Assembly (NCBI RefSeq): GCF_030409875.1
Contig: NZ_JAUFQR010000001.1
Coordinates: forward strand, 2,728,001 to 2,792,000
Reading direction: 5' to 3'
Source: Chryseobacterium tructae
GTDB lineage: Bacteria > Bacteroidota > Bacteroidia > Flavobacteriales > Weeksellaceae
Length of the DNA: 64,000 nt
Of this stretch, positions 35,743 to 46,630 are shown one piece after another. Both the position numbers and the translations under genes were made by a program. The notes below the pieces were generated by a model that worked only from the letters and a program-made list of their open reading frames with translations, did no database searches and was not told the origin of the DNA. Position 1 is the first letter of the stretch, and each line of letters starts with the position of its first letter.

Positions 35743-35928
35743 ATGGACTCAAAAGGAAATAATAAGAAAAAGGAATCTGCGAATACTGCAGAGACCCAAA
35801 AGCAAAATCAGGATTTCCAGAATATTCCTGCTTCATCGAGAAAGGTTAATCCTCCCGATATTGATAAAGAAGACATTCAAAAGGCTTCCAAAAACAAATC
35901 AGGAAAAACGGATAATACAAAAGAGTAA
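35743..35928 (+). CDS. Small hydrophilic hypothetical protein
   Basis: 61 aa from the ATG at 35743 (the frame could also start at 35713, overlapping the DUF4230 gene). Highly charged, Lys/Asn/Gln-rich and probably disordered. It is last in the four-gene run and lies before a strong terminator. No domain recognised. Confidence 0.5.
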   Translation: MDSKGNNKKKESANTAETQKQNQDFQNIPASSRKVNPPDIDKEDIQKASKNKSGKTDNTKE

Positions 35929-35974
35929 AATGATTCTTTAAAGAATCATTTAAAATAGTTCAGAAATAAAAAAT

Positions 35975-36007
35975 GAAAGGTTCGGTCTCTTTGAGACCGA
36001 ACCTTTC
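35975..36007. terminator. Strong bidirectional terminator between the DUF4230 run and leuB
   Basis: GAAAGGTTCGGTCTC / GAGACCGAACCTTTC, a 15-bp perfect stem with a 3-nt loop, between convergent units. A smaller palindrome (AATGATTC/GAATCATT) lies just upstream at 35929-35950. Confidence 0.85.
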
Positions 36008-36041
36008 TACTAACTATCTATCTAAGTGATCTATAATATAC

Positions 36042-37166
36042 CTACACAATGGTAGATTTTCCAATTTTTACATTCTCAAAATTATAATATGATTTTTCAG
36101 AATACCTGATATGATCTGCAATAAAGCTTCCTACTTCACTTGTAGAATAATATTGCTTTGTATTAAGATCTATCGTAACATATTTATTTTCAATAGCATG
36201 CTCTACAGACTGTCGCAATTTGCTGGCTGCAGGCTCCAATCCAAGGTGATCCAACATCATGGCCACACTCAAAATAGAGGCGATAGGATTAGCGATTCCC
36301 TTTCCTTTTGCCTGTGGGTATGAACCATGAATAGGTTCAAACAATGCATTATTATCTCCTACTGATGCGGAAGGAAGCAATCCGATAGACCCTCCGATTA
36401 CACTGGCTTCATCAGAAATAATATCTCCAAACATATTCTCAGTTAATATAACATCAAACTGTTTTGGATTAAGGATCAACTGCATGGCTGCATTATCTAC
36501 AAACATATAATCAAGTTGTACATCAGAATATTCTAAAGCGATCTCCTGACAAATTTTCCTCCATAATCTGGACGTATCCAATACGTTGGCTTTGTCAATT
36601 AAGGTCAGCTTTTTATTTCTTTTTTGGGCTTCCTGAAATGCCATGTGAGCAATTGGAAGAATATCTTCTCTGCTGTATTTGCAAACGTCATAAGCGTAAG
36701 CTCCTTCAGGATCGGTAAATTTTTCCCCAAAGTAAATTCCACTTACCAATTCTCTGAAAATCTGAATATCTGCTCCTTCTATGATTTCTCTTTTCAGTGG
36801 GCTTTTTTCAATCAGTGAAGCATATGTTTTCAAAGGGCGGATATTGGCAAATAAGCCTAACTCTTTACGAAGTTTCAATAGTCCTTGTTCTGGTCTTACC
36901 TTAGCTTCAGGATTATTGTCAAATGCAGGATCACCTATTGCTCCGAAAAGCACAGCATCCGATTCCTTACATATCTTCAATGTTTCCTCAGGTAGCGGAT
37001 TTCCTGTTTTAAAAATAGCTTCAGCACCAATTAATCCATAGTCAAAATGGAATTTATATTGAAAAGCTTCCGCGATAACATCCAATATTTTAATACTCTC
37101 CCCAATGATTTCGGGGCCTATTCCATCTCCTGGAAGAACTGCAATTTTAAAATAATTGTTGCTCAT
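36042..37166 (-). CDS. leuB: 3-Isopropylmalate dehydrogenase
   Basis: Third step of leucine synthesis, oxidising and decarboxylating 3-isopropylmalate with NAD. 374 aa. Motifs seen are [13 protein letters not shown], the substrate-Arg block [22 protein letters not shown], the metal-binding [18 protein letters not shown] and NAD-binding [19 protein letters not shown]. It overlaps the end of leuD by 20 nt and is last in the leuACDB operon. Confidence 0.97.
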   Translation of the reverse strand: MSNNYFKIAVLPGDGIGPEIIGESIKILDVIAEAFQYKFHFDYGLIGAEAIFKTGNPLPEETLKICKESDAVLFGAIGDPAFDNNPEAKVRPEQGLLKLRKELGLFANIRPLKTYASLIEKSPLKREIIEGADIQIFRELVSGIYFGEKFTDPEGAYAYDVCKYSREDILPIAHMAFQEAQKRNKKLTLIDKANVLDTSRLWRKICQEIALEYSDVQLDYMFVDNAAMQLILNPKQFDVILTENMFGDIISDEASVIGGSIGLLPSASVGDNNALFEPIHGSYPQAKGKGIANPIASILSVAMMLDHLGLEPAASKLRQSVEHAIENKYVTIDLNTKQYYSTSEVGSFIADHIRYSEKSYYNFENVKIGKSTIV

Positions 37167-37755
37167 TTGTTGTCTGTGTTTTTAGTTCAAATTCTGTGAT
37201 CGCCTGTTTTTTGCTGATTAGAAAATCAATATCGTCATAGCCATTCAAAAGGCATATTTTTTTATAAGAATCAATTTCAAAAGTTTCAGTAGTATCTTTA
37301 AAACTGATAGATTGTAATTCTACATCAATGGCAATTTCATTGTTCGGACTTTCATTAATTCCCTCTAAAATCTCTTTTAAAAATTCTTCAGAAACTTTTA
37401 CAGGAAGAAGCCCGTTATTTAAAGCATTTCCTTTAAAAATATCAGCAAAATAGCTAGAAACAATGACTTTGAATCCGTAATCTGTTAATGCCCAGGCAGC
37501 ATGTTCACGGCTGCTTCCACATCCAAAATTATTTCCTGCCACTAAGATTTCACCACTAAATTTAGGGTTGTTCAAAACAAAGTCAGGATTAGGCTCATGG
37601 GTATGGATATTAAACCTCCAATCTCTGAATAGATTTTCTCCAAACCCTTTTCTATCTATACTTTTTAAAAATCTTGCCGGAATAATCTGATCCGTATCTA
37701 TATTTTCTGCCGGCAATGGAACTGCACGGGATTTTATAATAACTAATTTTTGCAT
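37147..37755 (-). CDS. leuD: 3-Isopropylmalate dehydratase small subunit
   Basis: Swivel-domain partner of LeuC in the isomerisation of 2- to 3-isopropylmalate. 202 aa. Diagnostic segments are [39 protein letters not shown] and [13 protein letters not shown]. It lies 8 nt after leuC and overlaps leuB by 20 nt, indicating translational coupling. Confidence 0.97.
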   Translation of the reverse strand: MQKLVIIKSRAVPLPAENIDTDQIIPARFLKSIDRKGFGENLFRDWRFNIHTHEPNPDFVLNNPKFSGEILVAGNNFGCGSSREHAAWALTDYGFKVIVSSYFADIFKGNALNNGLLPVKVSEEFLKEILEGINESPNNEIAIDVELQSISFKDTTETFEIDSYKKICLLNGYDDIDFLISKKQAITEFELKTQTTNEQQLF

Positions 37756-37763
37756 GTGTTGTT

Positions 37764-39151
37764 TTAATTTAAACTTTCAAAAGCTGAAATTCTACCTTCT
37801 ATAGCAGCTTTTGCTGCTGTAAGCGGGCTTGCCAGAATAGTTCTTGAACCTTGCCCCTGTCTTCCTTCAAAATTTCTGTTGGAAGTGGAAACACAATATT
37901 CTCCTTCCGGAATTTTATCATCATTCATCGCCAGACAAGCTGAACATCCAGGCTGACGGATCTGGAATCCTGCCTCATTAAAGATTTTATCCAATCCTTC
38001 TTCATAGATCTGTTTTACTACCTGTTGCGAACCTGGAACGATCAATGCTTTTACCGCTTCAGATTTGCTTTTGCCTTTGATATACTGAGCAGCAGAACGG
38101 AAATCTTCAATCCGTGCATTGGTGCAACTTCCTATAAATACATAATTAACTTTTATACTGGATGGTGTTTGTCCAGCCTCCAATCCCATATACTGTAAAG
38201 CTTTTGCTTCGGATTCGCTTTGTGGTGCTGGAATGGTTTCGTGAATAGAAATTCCCATGCCGGGGTTGGTTCCATAAGTAATCATGGGATAAATGTCTGC
38301 TGCATTAAAGCTCAGTTCCTTATCAAAAACAGCACCTTCATCGGTTTTAAGGGTATCCCAATACGCTATTTTTTCATTCCACTCTTCACCTGTAGGCGCA
38401 AATTTCCTTCCTTTAACATATTCAAAAGTCGTTTTATCAGGAGCAATCATTCCACCTCTGGCACCCATTTCAATACTCATATTGCAAACGGTCATCCGAC
38501 CTTCCATAGACATTTCTTCGAACACATTTCCTGCATATTCACAGAAGTACCCTGTTCCGCCATCAGTTCCTATTTTTGAAATGATGTAAAGAATAACATC
38601 TTTAGATTGAACATTCTCGTTAAGCTTACCGTTTACAGTAATTCTCATCGATTTAGGTTTGTTCAACAACAGACACTGACTGGCAAAGCCTGAGCTACCT
38701 GACTCGTTCCGATTCCAAAGGCAATACTACCAAATGCTCCATGCGTTGAAGTATGACTGTCTCCGCACACAATACTCATTCCCGGCTGCGTTATTCCAAG
38801 TTCAGGAGCGATAATGTGTACAATTCCCTGATACTGATGCCCCAGTCCGAATAGTTCAATATTATTTTTCTCACAATTTTCTGTCAACTGTTGAACCTGG
38901 TTTCTTGATAATTCATCGCGAATGGGTTCTTCCTGATGAAGTGTTGGAACGTTATGATCGGCTGTTGCTACAATTTGTTCCGGTCTGAATATCTCCAGAT
39001 TTCTGGATTCAAGCTCTGCAAAAGCCTGCGGACTGGTTACTTCATGGATCAGGTGCTTGTCAATATAGATGATTTGTGGTCCGTCAGGAACAGTATCTAC
39101 TACATGAGCATCCCAAACTTTATCAAAAAGTGTTTTTTTATCGTTGTTCAT
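37764..39151 (-). CDS. leuC: 3-Isopropylmalate dehydratase large subunit, frameshifted
   Basis: Aconitase-type [4Fe-4S] subunit; 462 aa after repair. Visible are [35 protein letters not shown] with the first cluster Cys, then [17 protein letters not shown] and [19 protein letters not shown] with the other cluster Cys. A lost C at 38684 breaks the frame: after TSQVAQAL the true sequence reads [15 protein letters not shown]. Being in a leucine gene inside an otherwise intact operon, this looks like a sequence error. Confidence 0.93.
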
Positions 39152-39181
39152 TTTTACTTTTATCTTGAATTAAATCAAACC

Positions 39182-40345
39182 TTATCCTATTTTTCTGCTG
39201 CAAGTTTCCATGATCAAAGCAAGGTCTTCATTTCCTATTTCCTTCTTTAGATCCGCTATCTTTAAAAATTCCTGATATAGGTAATCCAGTTCTTCCTTGG
39301 TAACATCATGACCAATATGCTTAAAACGATAAGCTAACGCCGAGCGTCCGCTTCTTGCTGTAAGAATGATAGAAGAAGCATTGACACCTACTTCTGCCGG
39401 ATCAATGATCTCATATGTTTCTCTGTTTTTGATCACTCCATCCTGGTGAATTCCTGAACTGTGCGCAAATGCATTCGCTCCTACAATTGCTTTATTGGGC
39501 TGTACAGACATTCCCATCAGATCAGAGACCATATTGCTCATTTCATTCAACATTCTGGAATTAACATCAGTATGCAGATTTAAATGCTTGTGTTGTTTCA
39601 GGATCATCACCACTTCTTCTAAAGCCGTATTTCCTGCTCTTTCTCCCAGTCCATTGATTGTACATTCTATCTGACGAGCTCCATTGATGGCTCCGGAAAT
39701 AGAATTTGCAGTAGCTAATCCTAGATCATTATGACAATGACATGATAGAATTGCTTTCTCAATTCCTTTTACATTTTCTCTCAGGTATTTAATTTTCTGC
39801 CCATACTCTTCCGGTAAACAATAACCTGTGGTATCAGGAATATTCAGAACAGTAGCTCCTGCCTTGATTACGGCTTCACATACCTGCGCCAGATAGGCAT
39901 TATCTGTTCTTCCGGCATCTTCGGCATAAAATTCTACATCTTCAACGTAGTTTTTAGCATATCTTACCGCTTCCGCAGCGCGTTCTATAATATTTTCTCT
40001 CGTTGAGTTAAATTTGTATCTGATATGAGAATCAGAAGTTCCGATCCCAGTATGTATTCTAGGTTTTTTGGCATATCTCAAAGCTTCTGCAGCAGTATCA
40101 ATGTCTTTTTTGTTGGCTCTTGTCAGCCCGCAAACCTTAGCATTTTTCACAAGTTTTGAAATTTCAGAAACAGATTCAAAATCTCCAGGGCTAGAAATCG
40201 GGAATCCTGCTTCTATGATATCAACTCCCAGTTCATCAAGCTTTTCAGCAATAATCAGTTTCTGTCTTGTATTCAATTTACATCCAGGAACCTGTTCTCC
40301 ATCGCGCAACGTGGTATCAAAAATTTCAATTTTTTCGGAGTTCAT
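39182..40345 (-). CDS. leuA: 2-Isopropylmalate synthase, short form
   Basis: First committed step of leucine synthesis: acetyl-CoA plus 2-oxoisovalerate. The TIM barrel is intact: [60 protein letters not shown] and [10 protein letters not shown]. At 387 aa it ends about 130 residues earlier than the enterobacterial enzyme: the C-terminal leucine-binding regulatory domain is missing, as in several Flavobacteriia. It could in principle be a related synthase of the same fold, but the operon settles leuA. First gene of leuACDB. Confidence 0.93.
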   Translation of the reverse strand: MNSEKIEIFDTTLRDGEQVPGCKLNTRQKLIIAEKLDELGVDIIEAGFPISSPGDFESVSEISKLVKNAKVCGLTRANKKDIDTAAEALRYAKKPRIHTGIGTSDSHIRYKFNSTRENIIERAAEAVRYAKNYVEDVEFYAEDAGRTDNAYLAQVCEAVIKAGATVLNIPDTTGYCLPEEYGQKIKYLRENVKGIEKAILSCHCHNDLGLATANSISGAINGARQIECTINGLGERAGNTALEEVVMILKQHKHLNLHTDVNSRMLNEMSNMVSDLMGMSVQPNKAIVGANAFAHSSGIHQDGVIKNRETYEIIDPAEVGVNASSIILTARSGRSALAYRFKHIGHDVTKEELDYLYQEFLKIADLKKEIGNEDLALIMETCSRKIG

Positions 40346-40374
40346 AAATAAAAGTTTTTTACTTAATTTTGGCT

Positions 40375-40382
40375 CAAAACTA
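40375..40382 (-). promoter_or_regulatory. Putative -7 element of the leu operon
   Basis: Minus strand TAGTTTTG (TAnnTTTG), about 30 nt upstream of the leuA ATG. No leucine-rich leader peptide or attenuator is seen. Confidence 0.38.
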
Positions 40383-40494
40383 CAGCTTGCTATATTTTTT
40401 CATTTTCATTTTTTCAGAAAATTACAATATTCAACTGTTGAAGACATAAGCGTATATCACTGATATTTAATTATTTAAATTTTAAAAATTTACA

Positions 40495-42039
40495 ATGGCA
40501 GAATTGCAGAAAGATTTCTTGTTCGTACTGGTAAAGTCATTGACCACTTCCGAAAAGCGACAGTTCAAATTGTATGTTAACCGTCTCGGAATTAATGTAG
40601 ATGCCAAGTTTTTACTTCTTTTTTCTGAAATGGATAAAATGAAGGAATATGATGAAAGTATTATTATTGAAAAAAAGATATCTACGAAGCAACAACTTTC
40701 TAATCTTAAAGCACACCTTTACAAGCAAATTCTGGTAAGCCTTCGAATGAACCCAAGCCATCAGAACTACAGAATCCAGCTTCGGGAACAATTGGATTTC
40801 GCGAATATTCTATATCAAAAAGGGCTTTATAAACAAGCTTTGAAGATACTCGATAAAACCAAACATTCTGCCCTGGAATTAGACGAAAAGAGCATTGCTT
40901 CCGAAGTGATAGACCTTGAAAAAGTAATTGAATCCCAGTTTATTACAAGAAGTATTGAAGGACGTGCTGAAGAACTCATCAGACAATCTCAGGAATTAAG
41001 CAAACAAAACCGTTATACTACAAAATTATCCAACCTTTCTCTGAAATTGTACAGTGAAATGCTTACCCATGGGTATGTAAAAAATGATGCAGATCGTGAA
41101 GAAGTTTTGGAGGTTTTCAATGCTCAAATTAAAAATATACGGTTTGACAAATTAAATTTCACCGAAAAACTATGGTATTTTAAGGCTCATGTCTGGAAAA
41201 ATCAATTGTTACAAGATTATAAATATACTTTGAAATATGCCTATCAGTGGGTAGATTTATTTCATAAAAATCCGGAGATGATTTTCAGCCATCCGGTTTG
41301 GTATATTAAAGGAAATACTTACCTGTTGAAAATCTTGTTCCTGTATGGAAATATCGACATTCTGGAAGAGAATTTTGAGGAATTCAATATGAGAGTTAAT
41401 GCTGAAAACTTTGCCCAGAATGAGAATCTTCAATCTCTTATTTTCCTCACTCATTACAATACATTGATGAATATTCATTTTGTAAAAGGTGAATTTTTTA
41501 CAGGAACAAAACTCATTCCGGAGATCGAGTTGAAAATGGAAAAATTGAGGGAAAGAATTGATGAACACCACTTTATGATTCTTTATCTTAAAATGGCTGC
41601 GATGTTTTTCGGAAGTAAAATGTATAAAAAGGCAATCGAATATTCGATGAGAGTCATTGAATCGAAAGGTAATGTGCAGGAGGACTTGCTATTTCATACT
41701 CGGATTCTGATTTTAATGTCTAAATATGAATCCGGAAATGATGAAGACTATGATGAATTCATTGCTTCTACGCTGAAATTTGCTAAAAAGATGAAAAAAC
41801 CTGAAGAATTTCACTTTGAGAGCATTCAGTTTTTCAAAAATGTGAATAACCAGCTGCCGGATCAAAGACATAAAGCATTTGAAATGTTTGATAAAAAGCT
41901 TGAAGAATTTTCAGAAAATGAATATTACAGAAGATCATTATTTTATATTGACATTCATGGATGGATTAAGTCTAAAGTCCAGAATGTAGATGTGATTGAG
42001 ATCATCAAGCAGAAAGTAAAGTATAAAAGGAAGCATTAA
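40495..42039 (+). CDS. Conserved helical (TPR-like) protein of unknown function
   Basis: 514-aa cytoplasmic, almost all-helical protein, Lys/Glu-rich, with tandem helix pairs resembling degenerate TPR units (for example LYQKGLYKQALKILDKTKHS and MYKKAIEYSMRVIES). The N-terminus DFLFVLVKSLTTSEKRQFKL is distinctive. No enzyme motif is visible. Divergent from leuA. I do not recognise a named family; a protein-protein scaffold is the most that can be inferred. Confidence 0.75.
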   Translation: MAELQKDFLFVLVKSLTTSEKRQFKLYVNRLGINVDAKFLLLFSEMDKMKEYDESIIIEKKISTKQQLSNLKAHLYKQILVSLRMNPSHQNYRIQLREQLDFANILYQKGLYKQALKILDKTKHSALELDEKSIASEVIDLEKVIESQFITRSIEGRAEELIRQSQELSKQNRYTTKLSNLSLKLYSEMLTHGYVKNDADREEVLEVFNAQIKNIRFDKLNFTEKLWYFKAHVWKNQLLQDYKYTLKYAYQWVDLFHKNPEMIFSHPVWYIKGNTYLLKILFLYGNIDILEENFEEFNMRVNAENFAQNENLQSLIFLTHYNTLMNIHFVKGEFFTGTKLIPEIELKMEKLRERIDEHHFMILYLKMAAMFFGSKMYKKAIEYSMRVIESKGNVQEDLLFHTRILILMSKYESGNDEDYDEFIASTLKFAKKMKKPEEFHFESIQFFKNVNNQLPDQRHKAFEMFDKKLEEFSENEYYRRSLFYIDIHGWIKSKVQNVDVIEIIKQKVKYKRKH

Positions 42040-42150
42040 ATAAAATTACATAAAAACATGTTTAATAGTATTTTACAATATTTTATTTCATGTAAAATAA
42101 AACATACAAATCTATTTTCTTTTTAATATAATTTCTCAGATTTAGGTATT

Positions 42151-42303
42151 AACAGGTCGCTCCTCTGGAGCTTTCTTTTTAAAGGCACTTCATTTTTCTA
42201 ATAACAGTAGATCCCGATGGGATCAAATCCAGCCCCAATAGGAGCTAACCGTCAATAGGAAGTATTTGGTTTTAAAATTAGAGCTCCAGAGGAGTGACTT
42301 GTT
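42151..42303. repeat. Structured interspersed repeat with long terminal inverted repeats
   Basis: The ends are 22-bp inverted repeats with two mismatches: AACAGGTCGCTCCTCTGGAG at 42151 and the complement of CTCCAGAGGAGTGACTTGTT ending at 42303. Inside is a perfect hairpin GATCCCGATGGGATC and a second GAGCT-containing stem. The whole 153 bp can fold into one branched structure. No coding capacity. It looks like a MITE- or REP-like element. Confidence 0.55.
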
Positions 42304-42339
42304 GTAATTATGCATTGATTTAATCAGATAAGAATAATT

Positions 42340-43314
42340 TTATTTATACATATTCTCTATGAAATCCAATGCATTCTTATGGCTAATCTTTTCTACAAGT
42401 TCAGCAGAGAATCTTTTTTCAATTTCTTTATTGATAGCTGGATAAACCGATGCATTGGAGTGTTCTTCAAAGAAAAACGGATGACGGGAGGTATCCGGAT
42501 GATCTTTCCAATAAAAATAATCAGCACCATAGGCAATGTTGTTCTCGCCACCTAAATCAAGTCCATATTGAATATGCTCATAAAGTTTTTCAGGATTTTC
42601 AAGGTCAACATAATCTTTGATAAAGTTCAGGCCAATTAAGCCATTTCTTTTAATAACTTCTTTAGCCAATTCGTCCGGAAGATTCCGATTGTTTTTATAA
42701 ATTGTTCTATAATTGGAATGGCTTGCCAGAATAGGAATTGAATAGTTTCTCTGATCTATATAGCTGAAGATATCATAAGCCAACTGATCACTGGTGTGAG
42801 CGAGATCTATGGCAATTTTTCGATCTGCAATGTAATCAATCAACACTTTACCATCTTCTTTAAGTCCGGCAGCAGCATTATTTCCACCTCCGAAACGATT
42901 TTCTAAATGATGGGTAATTCCGATATAAAGTACTTTCTGTGTATTTTCAATAATAGTTTCCAGCTTTTTAAATCCAGAGTCCAGACTTTCATGTTCATCA
43001 CAGAAAGCAGATGCATTTTCAATAGAAGCAATAACTCCTACCCGATTCTCATTTTCAGGATTTTTATAATTTCCATTTTCGAACAGGAAAAAGTTTTCAT
43101 TTTTGATAAGTTCTGAAAATAATTGACTTTGCTTCAGTCCATAACCCGTACTTCCTTCCCCTGTTCCGGCATACATAGCCATTACCTGAAGTTTTACATT
43201 CCCTTCCTGCAGATAAGGCAATGAGCATCCCAGTTCTTTATCATCAATAGTTGAATTTGACCCTAGCAGATAATATAAAAGGTCGCAGTGTAAATCAATG
43301 TTTATCGTATTCAT
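42340..43314 (-). CDS. Membrane-dipeptidase-like (M19) metallopeptidase
   Basis: 324-aa renal-dipeptidase-family enzyme cleaving dipeptides with two zinc ions. The ATG at 43314 is chosen: MNTINIDLHCDLLYYL gives the first ligands (HxD), while the upstream frame to 43392 overlaps the preceding gene. Further ligands are in GVIASIENASAF (Glu), KIAIDLAHTSDQLAYD (His) and PILASHSNYRTIY (His). There is also YGADYFYW near the end. No signal peptide, so probably cytoplasmic. It lies 22 nt downstream of the DUF4932 gene on the same strand. Confidence 0.87.
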   Translation of the reverse strand: MNTINIDLHCDLLYYLLGSNSTIDDKELGCSLPYLQEGNVKLQVMAMYAGTGEGSTGYGLKQSQLFSELIKNENFFLFENGNYKNPENENRVGVIASIENASAFCDEHESLDSGFKKLETIIENTQKVLYIGITHHLENRFGGGNNAAAGLKEDGKVLIDYIADRKIAIDLAHTSDQLAYDIFSYIDQRNYSIPILASHSNYRTIYKNNRNLPDELAKEVIKRNGLIGLNFIKDYVDLENPEKLYEHIQYGLDLGGENNIAYGADYFYWKDHPDTSRHPFFFEEHSNASVYPAINKEIEKRFSAELVEKISHKNALDFIENMYK

Positions 43315-43336
43315 AGTAGGATGCAATTTATAATTT

Positions 43337-44524
43337 TTATTTCTTGTTCTGATCCAATGCATTATTGATAAATTCAATGTTTGAATTTTCAAAAACCTTC
43401 AGTAATTGAGGAACAAAGTCTCCAAATTTCTTGTATTTTTTTCTATTGGAATTATACTCTTTTACTTTTTCTTCTAATAAGGGAAGGAAGATGAAATTAT
43501 TTTTTAAATGATATTCTTCCAGTCTTTTAGCTCTTTCAAAATCTTTCTGAATTCTTGCAGTCTGAATTTCACCCAATCTCACCAAATGTTCAGCAACACA
43601 AGTTTGATAGTCTCCATACCCTCCTGTTTTGATCATGACTTCTTTTAAATTTGATTTTTCAAACAGATCTTTAAACTTTTCAAGCTTATCTTTATGCTGA
43701 TATACTTCCTTATTGACAAAAGAGTGTCCAAATTCATGTACACTTAAAAATCTTGCCTGAAACTCTTCGTCATATCCAAACTGCCCTTTCTTTTCAGCTT
43801 TCACAAATGGACTTGCTATTTCATAAATATCTGTATTGCCTGATTTTGAGATTACATTGGCTCCAATTCCTCTTCCTTCTCCATCTGATATAGGCCACAT
43901 CATCATCGGAGAGATCAAGATCGTATAGGAATGAAAACCTTCTCCATAGAATTGCTCCATAGCATCAGTAAATCCAGCAGGAATATGTTTGTTATACTCA
44001 TTTTCGCCCCCTTTATAAAAGTCTTTATTTTCATTAAAAAACTGGCTAATATTTTCTTTAGTATAAAATTTTGAAAGTTCGGAGAGGTAATTTTTAATTA
44101 ATTGAGTAATTTCTTTGTTCTGCACTTCAGTCAAATTATTGCTGCTAAACTGATAATCATTGATCCATTCTGTGGCCGGAAATTCCTGATGATATATTAA
44201 AGGAGTCATGAGCATATCATTCCCCTGACCATATTTATCCATTAAAATATCATTAATTTTTGCCGTTTCAATGGCAATATTTGAGTCTTTTAAATACTCA
44301 TATTTTTTCAACGCATTATTTACAATAGGCTGATAAACAGAACATTCTTTTATTTTATAAAGTTCAAAATCTTTATTATTTTTTCTGTGTTCTGCTGAAA
44401 GAATTTCCGCGAGAAAATAAGTCTCAATATTCTTATTGTAATTAACCGAAAACTTGGATGTTTTTTTTTGTGAAAAACCCAATGTAGAACTTAATGAAAC
44501 TAAAATGAACAGTACTTTTTTCAT
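43337..44524 (-). CDS. DUF4932 protein, exported zinc-protease-like
   Basis: 395-aa exported protein with signal peptide MKKVLFILVSLSSTLGFSQ. A thermolysin-like motif VHEFGHSFVN supplies two His and a Glu for zinc. This matches DUF4932, a Bacteroidota family of probable metallopeptidases with unknown substrates. The charged C-terminus is helical. It is upstream of the dipeptidase gene by 22 nt, so the pair may break down peptides in sequence, which is inference. Confidence 0.8.
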   Translation of the reverse strand: MKKVLFILVSLSSTLGFSQKKTSKFSVNYNKNIETYFLAEILSAEHRKNNKDFELYKIKECSVYQPIVNNALKKYEYLKDSNIAIETAKINDILMDKYGQGNDMLMTPLIYHQEFPATEWINDYQFSSNNLTEVQNKEITQLIKNYLSELSKFYTKENISQFFNENKDFYKGGENEYNKHIPAGFTDAMEQFYGEGFHSYTILISPMMMWPISDGEGRGIGANVISKSGNTDIYEIASPFVKAEKKGQFGYDEEFQARFLSVHEFGHSFVNKEVYQHKDKLEKFKDLFEKSNLKEVMIKTGGYGDYQTCVAEHLVRLGEIQTARIQKDFERAKRLEEYHLKNNFIFLPLLEEKVKEYNSNRKKYKKFGDFVPQLLKVFENSNIEFINNALDQNKK

Positions 44525-44584
44525 GACTAATATTAATTCTCATTCTAAATAGTTGCTAATATAGTATTTTATGTAAAAAATGCG

Positions 44585-44592
44585 TATTTTTG
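44585..44592 (+). promoter_or_regulatory. Putative -7 element of thrS
   Basis: TATTTTTG (TAnnTTTG), 24 nt before the ATG at 44617. Confidence 0.42.
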
Positions 44593-44616
44593 CATCTTAA
44601 AATTTCTTAGTAAACA

Positions 44617-46536
44617 ATGATAAAAATTACACTTCCAGACAATAGTGTCAAAGAATTCGAGGGAGCAGTTACTCCCCTTGATGTGGCAAAATCTATAAGC
44701 GAGGGATTGGCTAGAAACACCATTTCCGCAATTGTTAATGACAAACAAGTAGAGACAACCACGCCTATAACCACGGATTCTACGATACAACTTTTGACCT
44801 GGAACGATGATCTTGGAAAGAAAGCTTTCTGGCATTCTTCTGCCCATCTTTTGGCGCAGGCTATCCTTGAATTTTATCCTAATGCTAAGCTGACTATCGG
44901 GCCGGCCATTGAAAACGGATTCTACTATGATGTGGATTTCGGGGATGAAAGTTTATCTGAAAAAGATTTTGAAAAGATTGAGAAGAAAGTTCTTGAAAAT
45001 GCAAAGAAAGGTTCTACTTTCTCTTTATACCCGGTTTCTAAAGAAGAGGCTTTAAAAGCATATGCAGATAACCCTTACAAAGTGGAATTGATCTCTAATC
45101 TTAATGATGGAGAAATCACTTTTGTAACTCATGATAACTTCACCGACTTATGTCGTGGAGGACATATTCCTAATACAGGAATTGTAAAAGCTGTGAAGAT
45201 TTTAAATGCAGCAGGAGCTTACTGGAGAGGTAATGAAAATAACCCTCAATTAACAAGAGTATATGGTATTTCTTTCCCTAAACAGAAAGACCTTACTGAA
45301 TACCTTGAAAGATTAGAAGAAGCTAAAAGAAGAGATCACAGAAAACTAGGTAAAGAACTTGGAATTTTCGCGTTCTCTGAAAAAGTAGGTGCTGGTTTAC
45401 CACTTTGGTTACCAAAAGGTACTGCTTTAAGAAGAAAACTAGAGAATTTCCTTTCTGATGCTCAGAAAAAAGGGGGGTATGAATTCGTTATGTCACCTCA
45501 TATCGGTGCTAAAGAATTGTATGTAACTTCAGGTCACTGGGATAAGTATGGAGCGGATAGCTTCCAACCTATCAAAACACCTAATGAAGGAGAAGAATTC
45601 TTATTAAAACCAATGAACTGCCCGCATCACTGTGAAATCTATAAGACTTCACAATGGAGCTATAGAGATCTTCCGAAAAGATATGCGGAATTCGGTACTG
45701 TATACAGATATGAGCAAAGTGGAGAACTTCATGGATTAACCAGAGTTCGTGGATTTACTCAGGATGATGCTCACTTATTCTGTACTCCGGATCAGCTTTC
45801 TGAAGAGTTTGAAAAAGTAATTGACTTAACACTTTATGTTTTCAAGTCTTTAGGATTTGAAGATTTTGTTACTCAGGTATCTTTAAGAGACCCTAACAAT
45901 AAAGAAAAGTATATCGGATCTGATGAAAACTGGGAAAAAGCTGAAAATGCAATCATCAATGCGGCAGAAAAGAAAGGTCTTAAAACTGTAATTGAATATG
46001 GTGAAGCAGCGTTCTACGGACCTAAGCTTGACTTTATGGTGAAAGATGCATTAGGAAGAAAATGGCAGCTTGGAACGATTCAGGTAGATTATAACTTACC
46101 AGAAAGATTTGATCTTCACTATATCGGAAATGATAATGAGAAGCACAGACCGGTAATGATCCACAGAGCACCTTTCGGTTCTATGGAACGTTTTATCGCT
46201 ATCTTATTGGAGAATACTGCAGGAGATTTCCCATTATGGTTAAGCCCTGATCAGTTTATCATTCTTCCAATTAGTGAAAAGTACGTAGATTATGCAAAAA
46301 AAGTTTCACAATTTTTGGAAAATCACGATATTAGCGGTCAGATTGATGACAGAAACGAAAAAACGGGTAAAAAGATCCGTGATGCTGAATTAAAGAAGAT
46401 CCCTTTCATGCTTGTCGTAGGAGAAAATGAAGAGAAAGAAGGCACAATTTCTGTAAGAAGACGTGGTGAAGGAGATCTTGGAGTGATGAATTTAGAAGAT
46501 TTTACAGCTTACTTCAAAAAAGAAGCAGCCATTTAA
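44617..46536 (+). CDS. thrS: Threonyl-tRNA synthetase
   Basis: Charges tRNA-Thr in the cytoplasm. 639 aa, full length. N-terminal TGS domain ([19 protein letters not shown]), editing domain with [16 protein letters not shown], class II core with [13 protein letters not shown] (zinc Cys), [33 protein letters not shown] and [17 protein letters not shown], and C-terminal anticodon-binding domain. It is followed by infC, the usual neighbour. Confidence 0.97.
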   Translation: MIKITLPDNSVKEFEGAVTPLDVAKSISEGLARNTISAIVNDKQVETTTPITTDSTIQLLTWNDDLGKKAFWHSSAHLLAQAILEFYPNAKLTIGPAIENGFYYDVDFGDESLSEKDFEKIEKKVLENAKKGSTFSLYPVSKEEALKAYADNPYKVELISNLNDGEITFVTHDNFTDLCRGGHIPNTGIVKAVKILNAAGAYWRGNENNPQLTRVYGISFPKQKDLTEYLERLEEAKRRDHRKLGKELGIFAFSEKVGAGLPLWLPKGTALRRKLENFLSDAQKKGGYEFVMSPHIGAKELYVTSGHWDKYGADSFQPIKTPNEGEEFLLKPMNCPHHCEIYKTSQWSYRDLPKRYAEFGTVYRYEQSGELHGLTRVRGFTQDDAHLFCTPDQLSEEFEKVIDLTLYVFKSLGFEDFVTQVSLRDPNNKEKYIGSDENWEKAENAIINAAEKKGLKTVIEYGEAAFYGPKLDFMVKDALGRKWQLGTIQVDYNLPERFDLHYIGNDNEKHRPVMIHRAPFGSMERFIAILLENTAGDFPLWLSPDQFIILPISEKYVDYAKKVSQFLENHDISGQIDDRNEKTGKKIRDAELKKIPFMLVVGENEEKEGTISVRRRGEGDLGVMNLEDFTAYFKKEAAI

Positions 46537-46548
46537 TAAAAAATAAAA

Positions 46549-46591
46549 TTAAAGTATTGAGCGCTTTATTATTGATCTCTCAATACTTTAA
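46549..46591 (+). promoter_or_regulatory. Hairpin between thrS and infC
   Basis: Perfect 13-bp inverted repeat TTAAAGTATTGAG (46549-46561) and CTCAATACTTTAA (46579-46591) around a 17-nt loop, without a following T run. An attenuator, processing site or translational control element of infC is likelier than a simple terminator. Confidence 0.5.
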
Positions 46592-46630
46592 TCAAATAAA
46601 TAAGTAGTTAACCAATAAAATTATAATACA

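Noticed and set aside
40383..40490. Leucine attenuator leader peptide before leuA
   Set aside because: The only short frames lack leucine runs and there is no terminator/anti-terminator pair.
43315..43392. Longer start for the dipeptidase
   Set aside because: It overlaps the preceding gene and adds sequence unlike the family; MNTINIDLHCD is the natural N-terminus.
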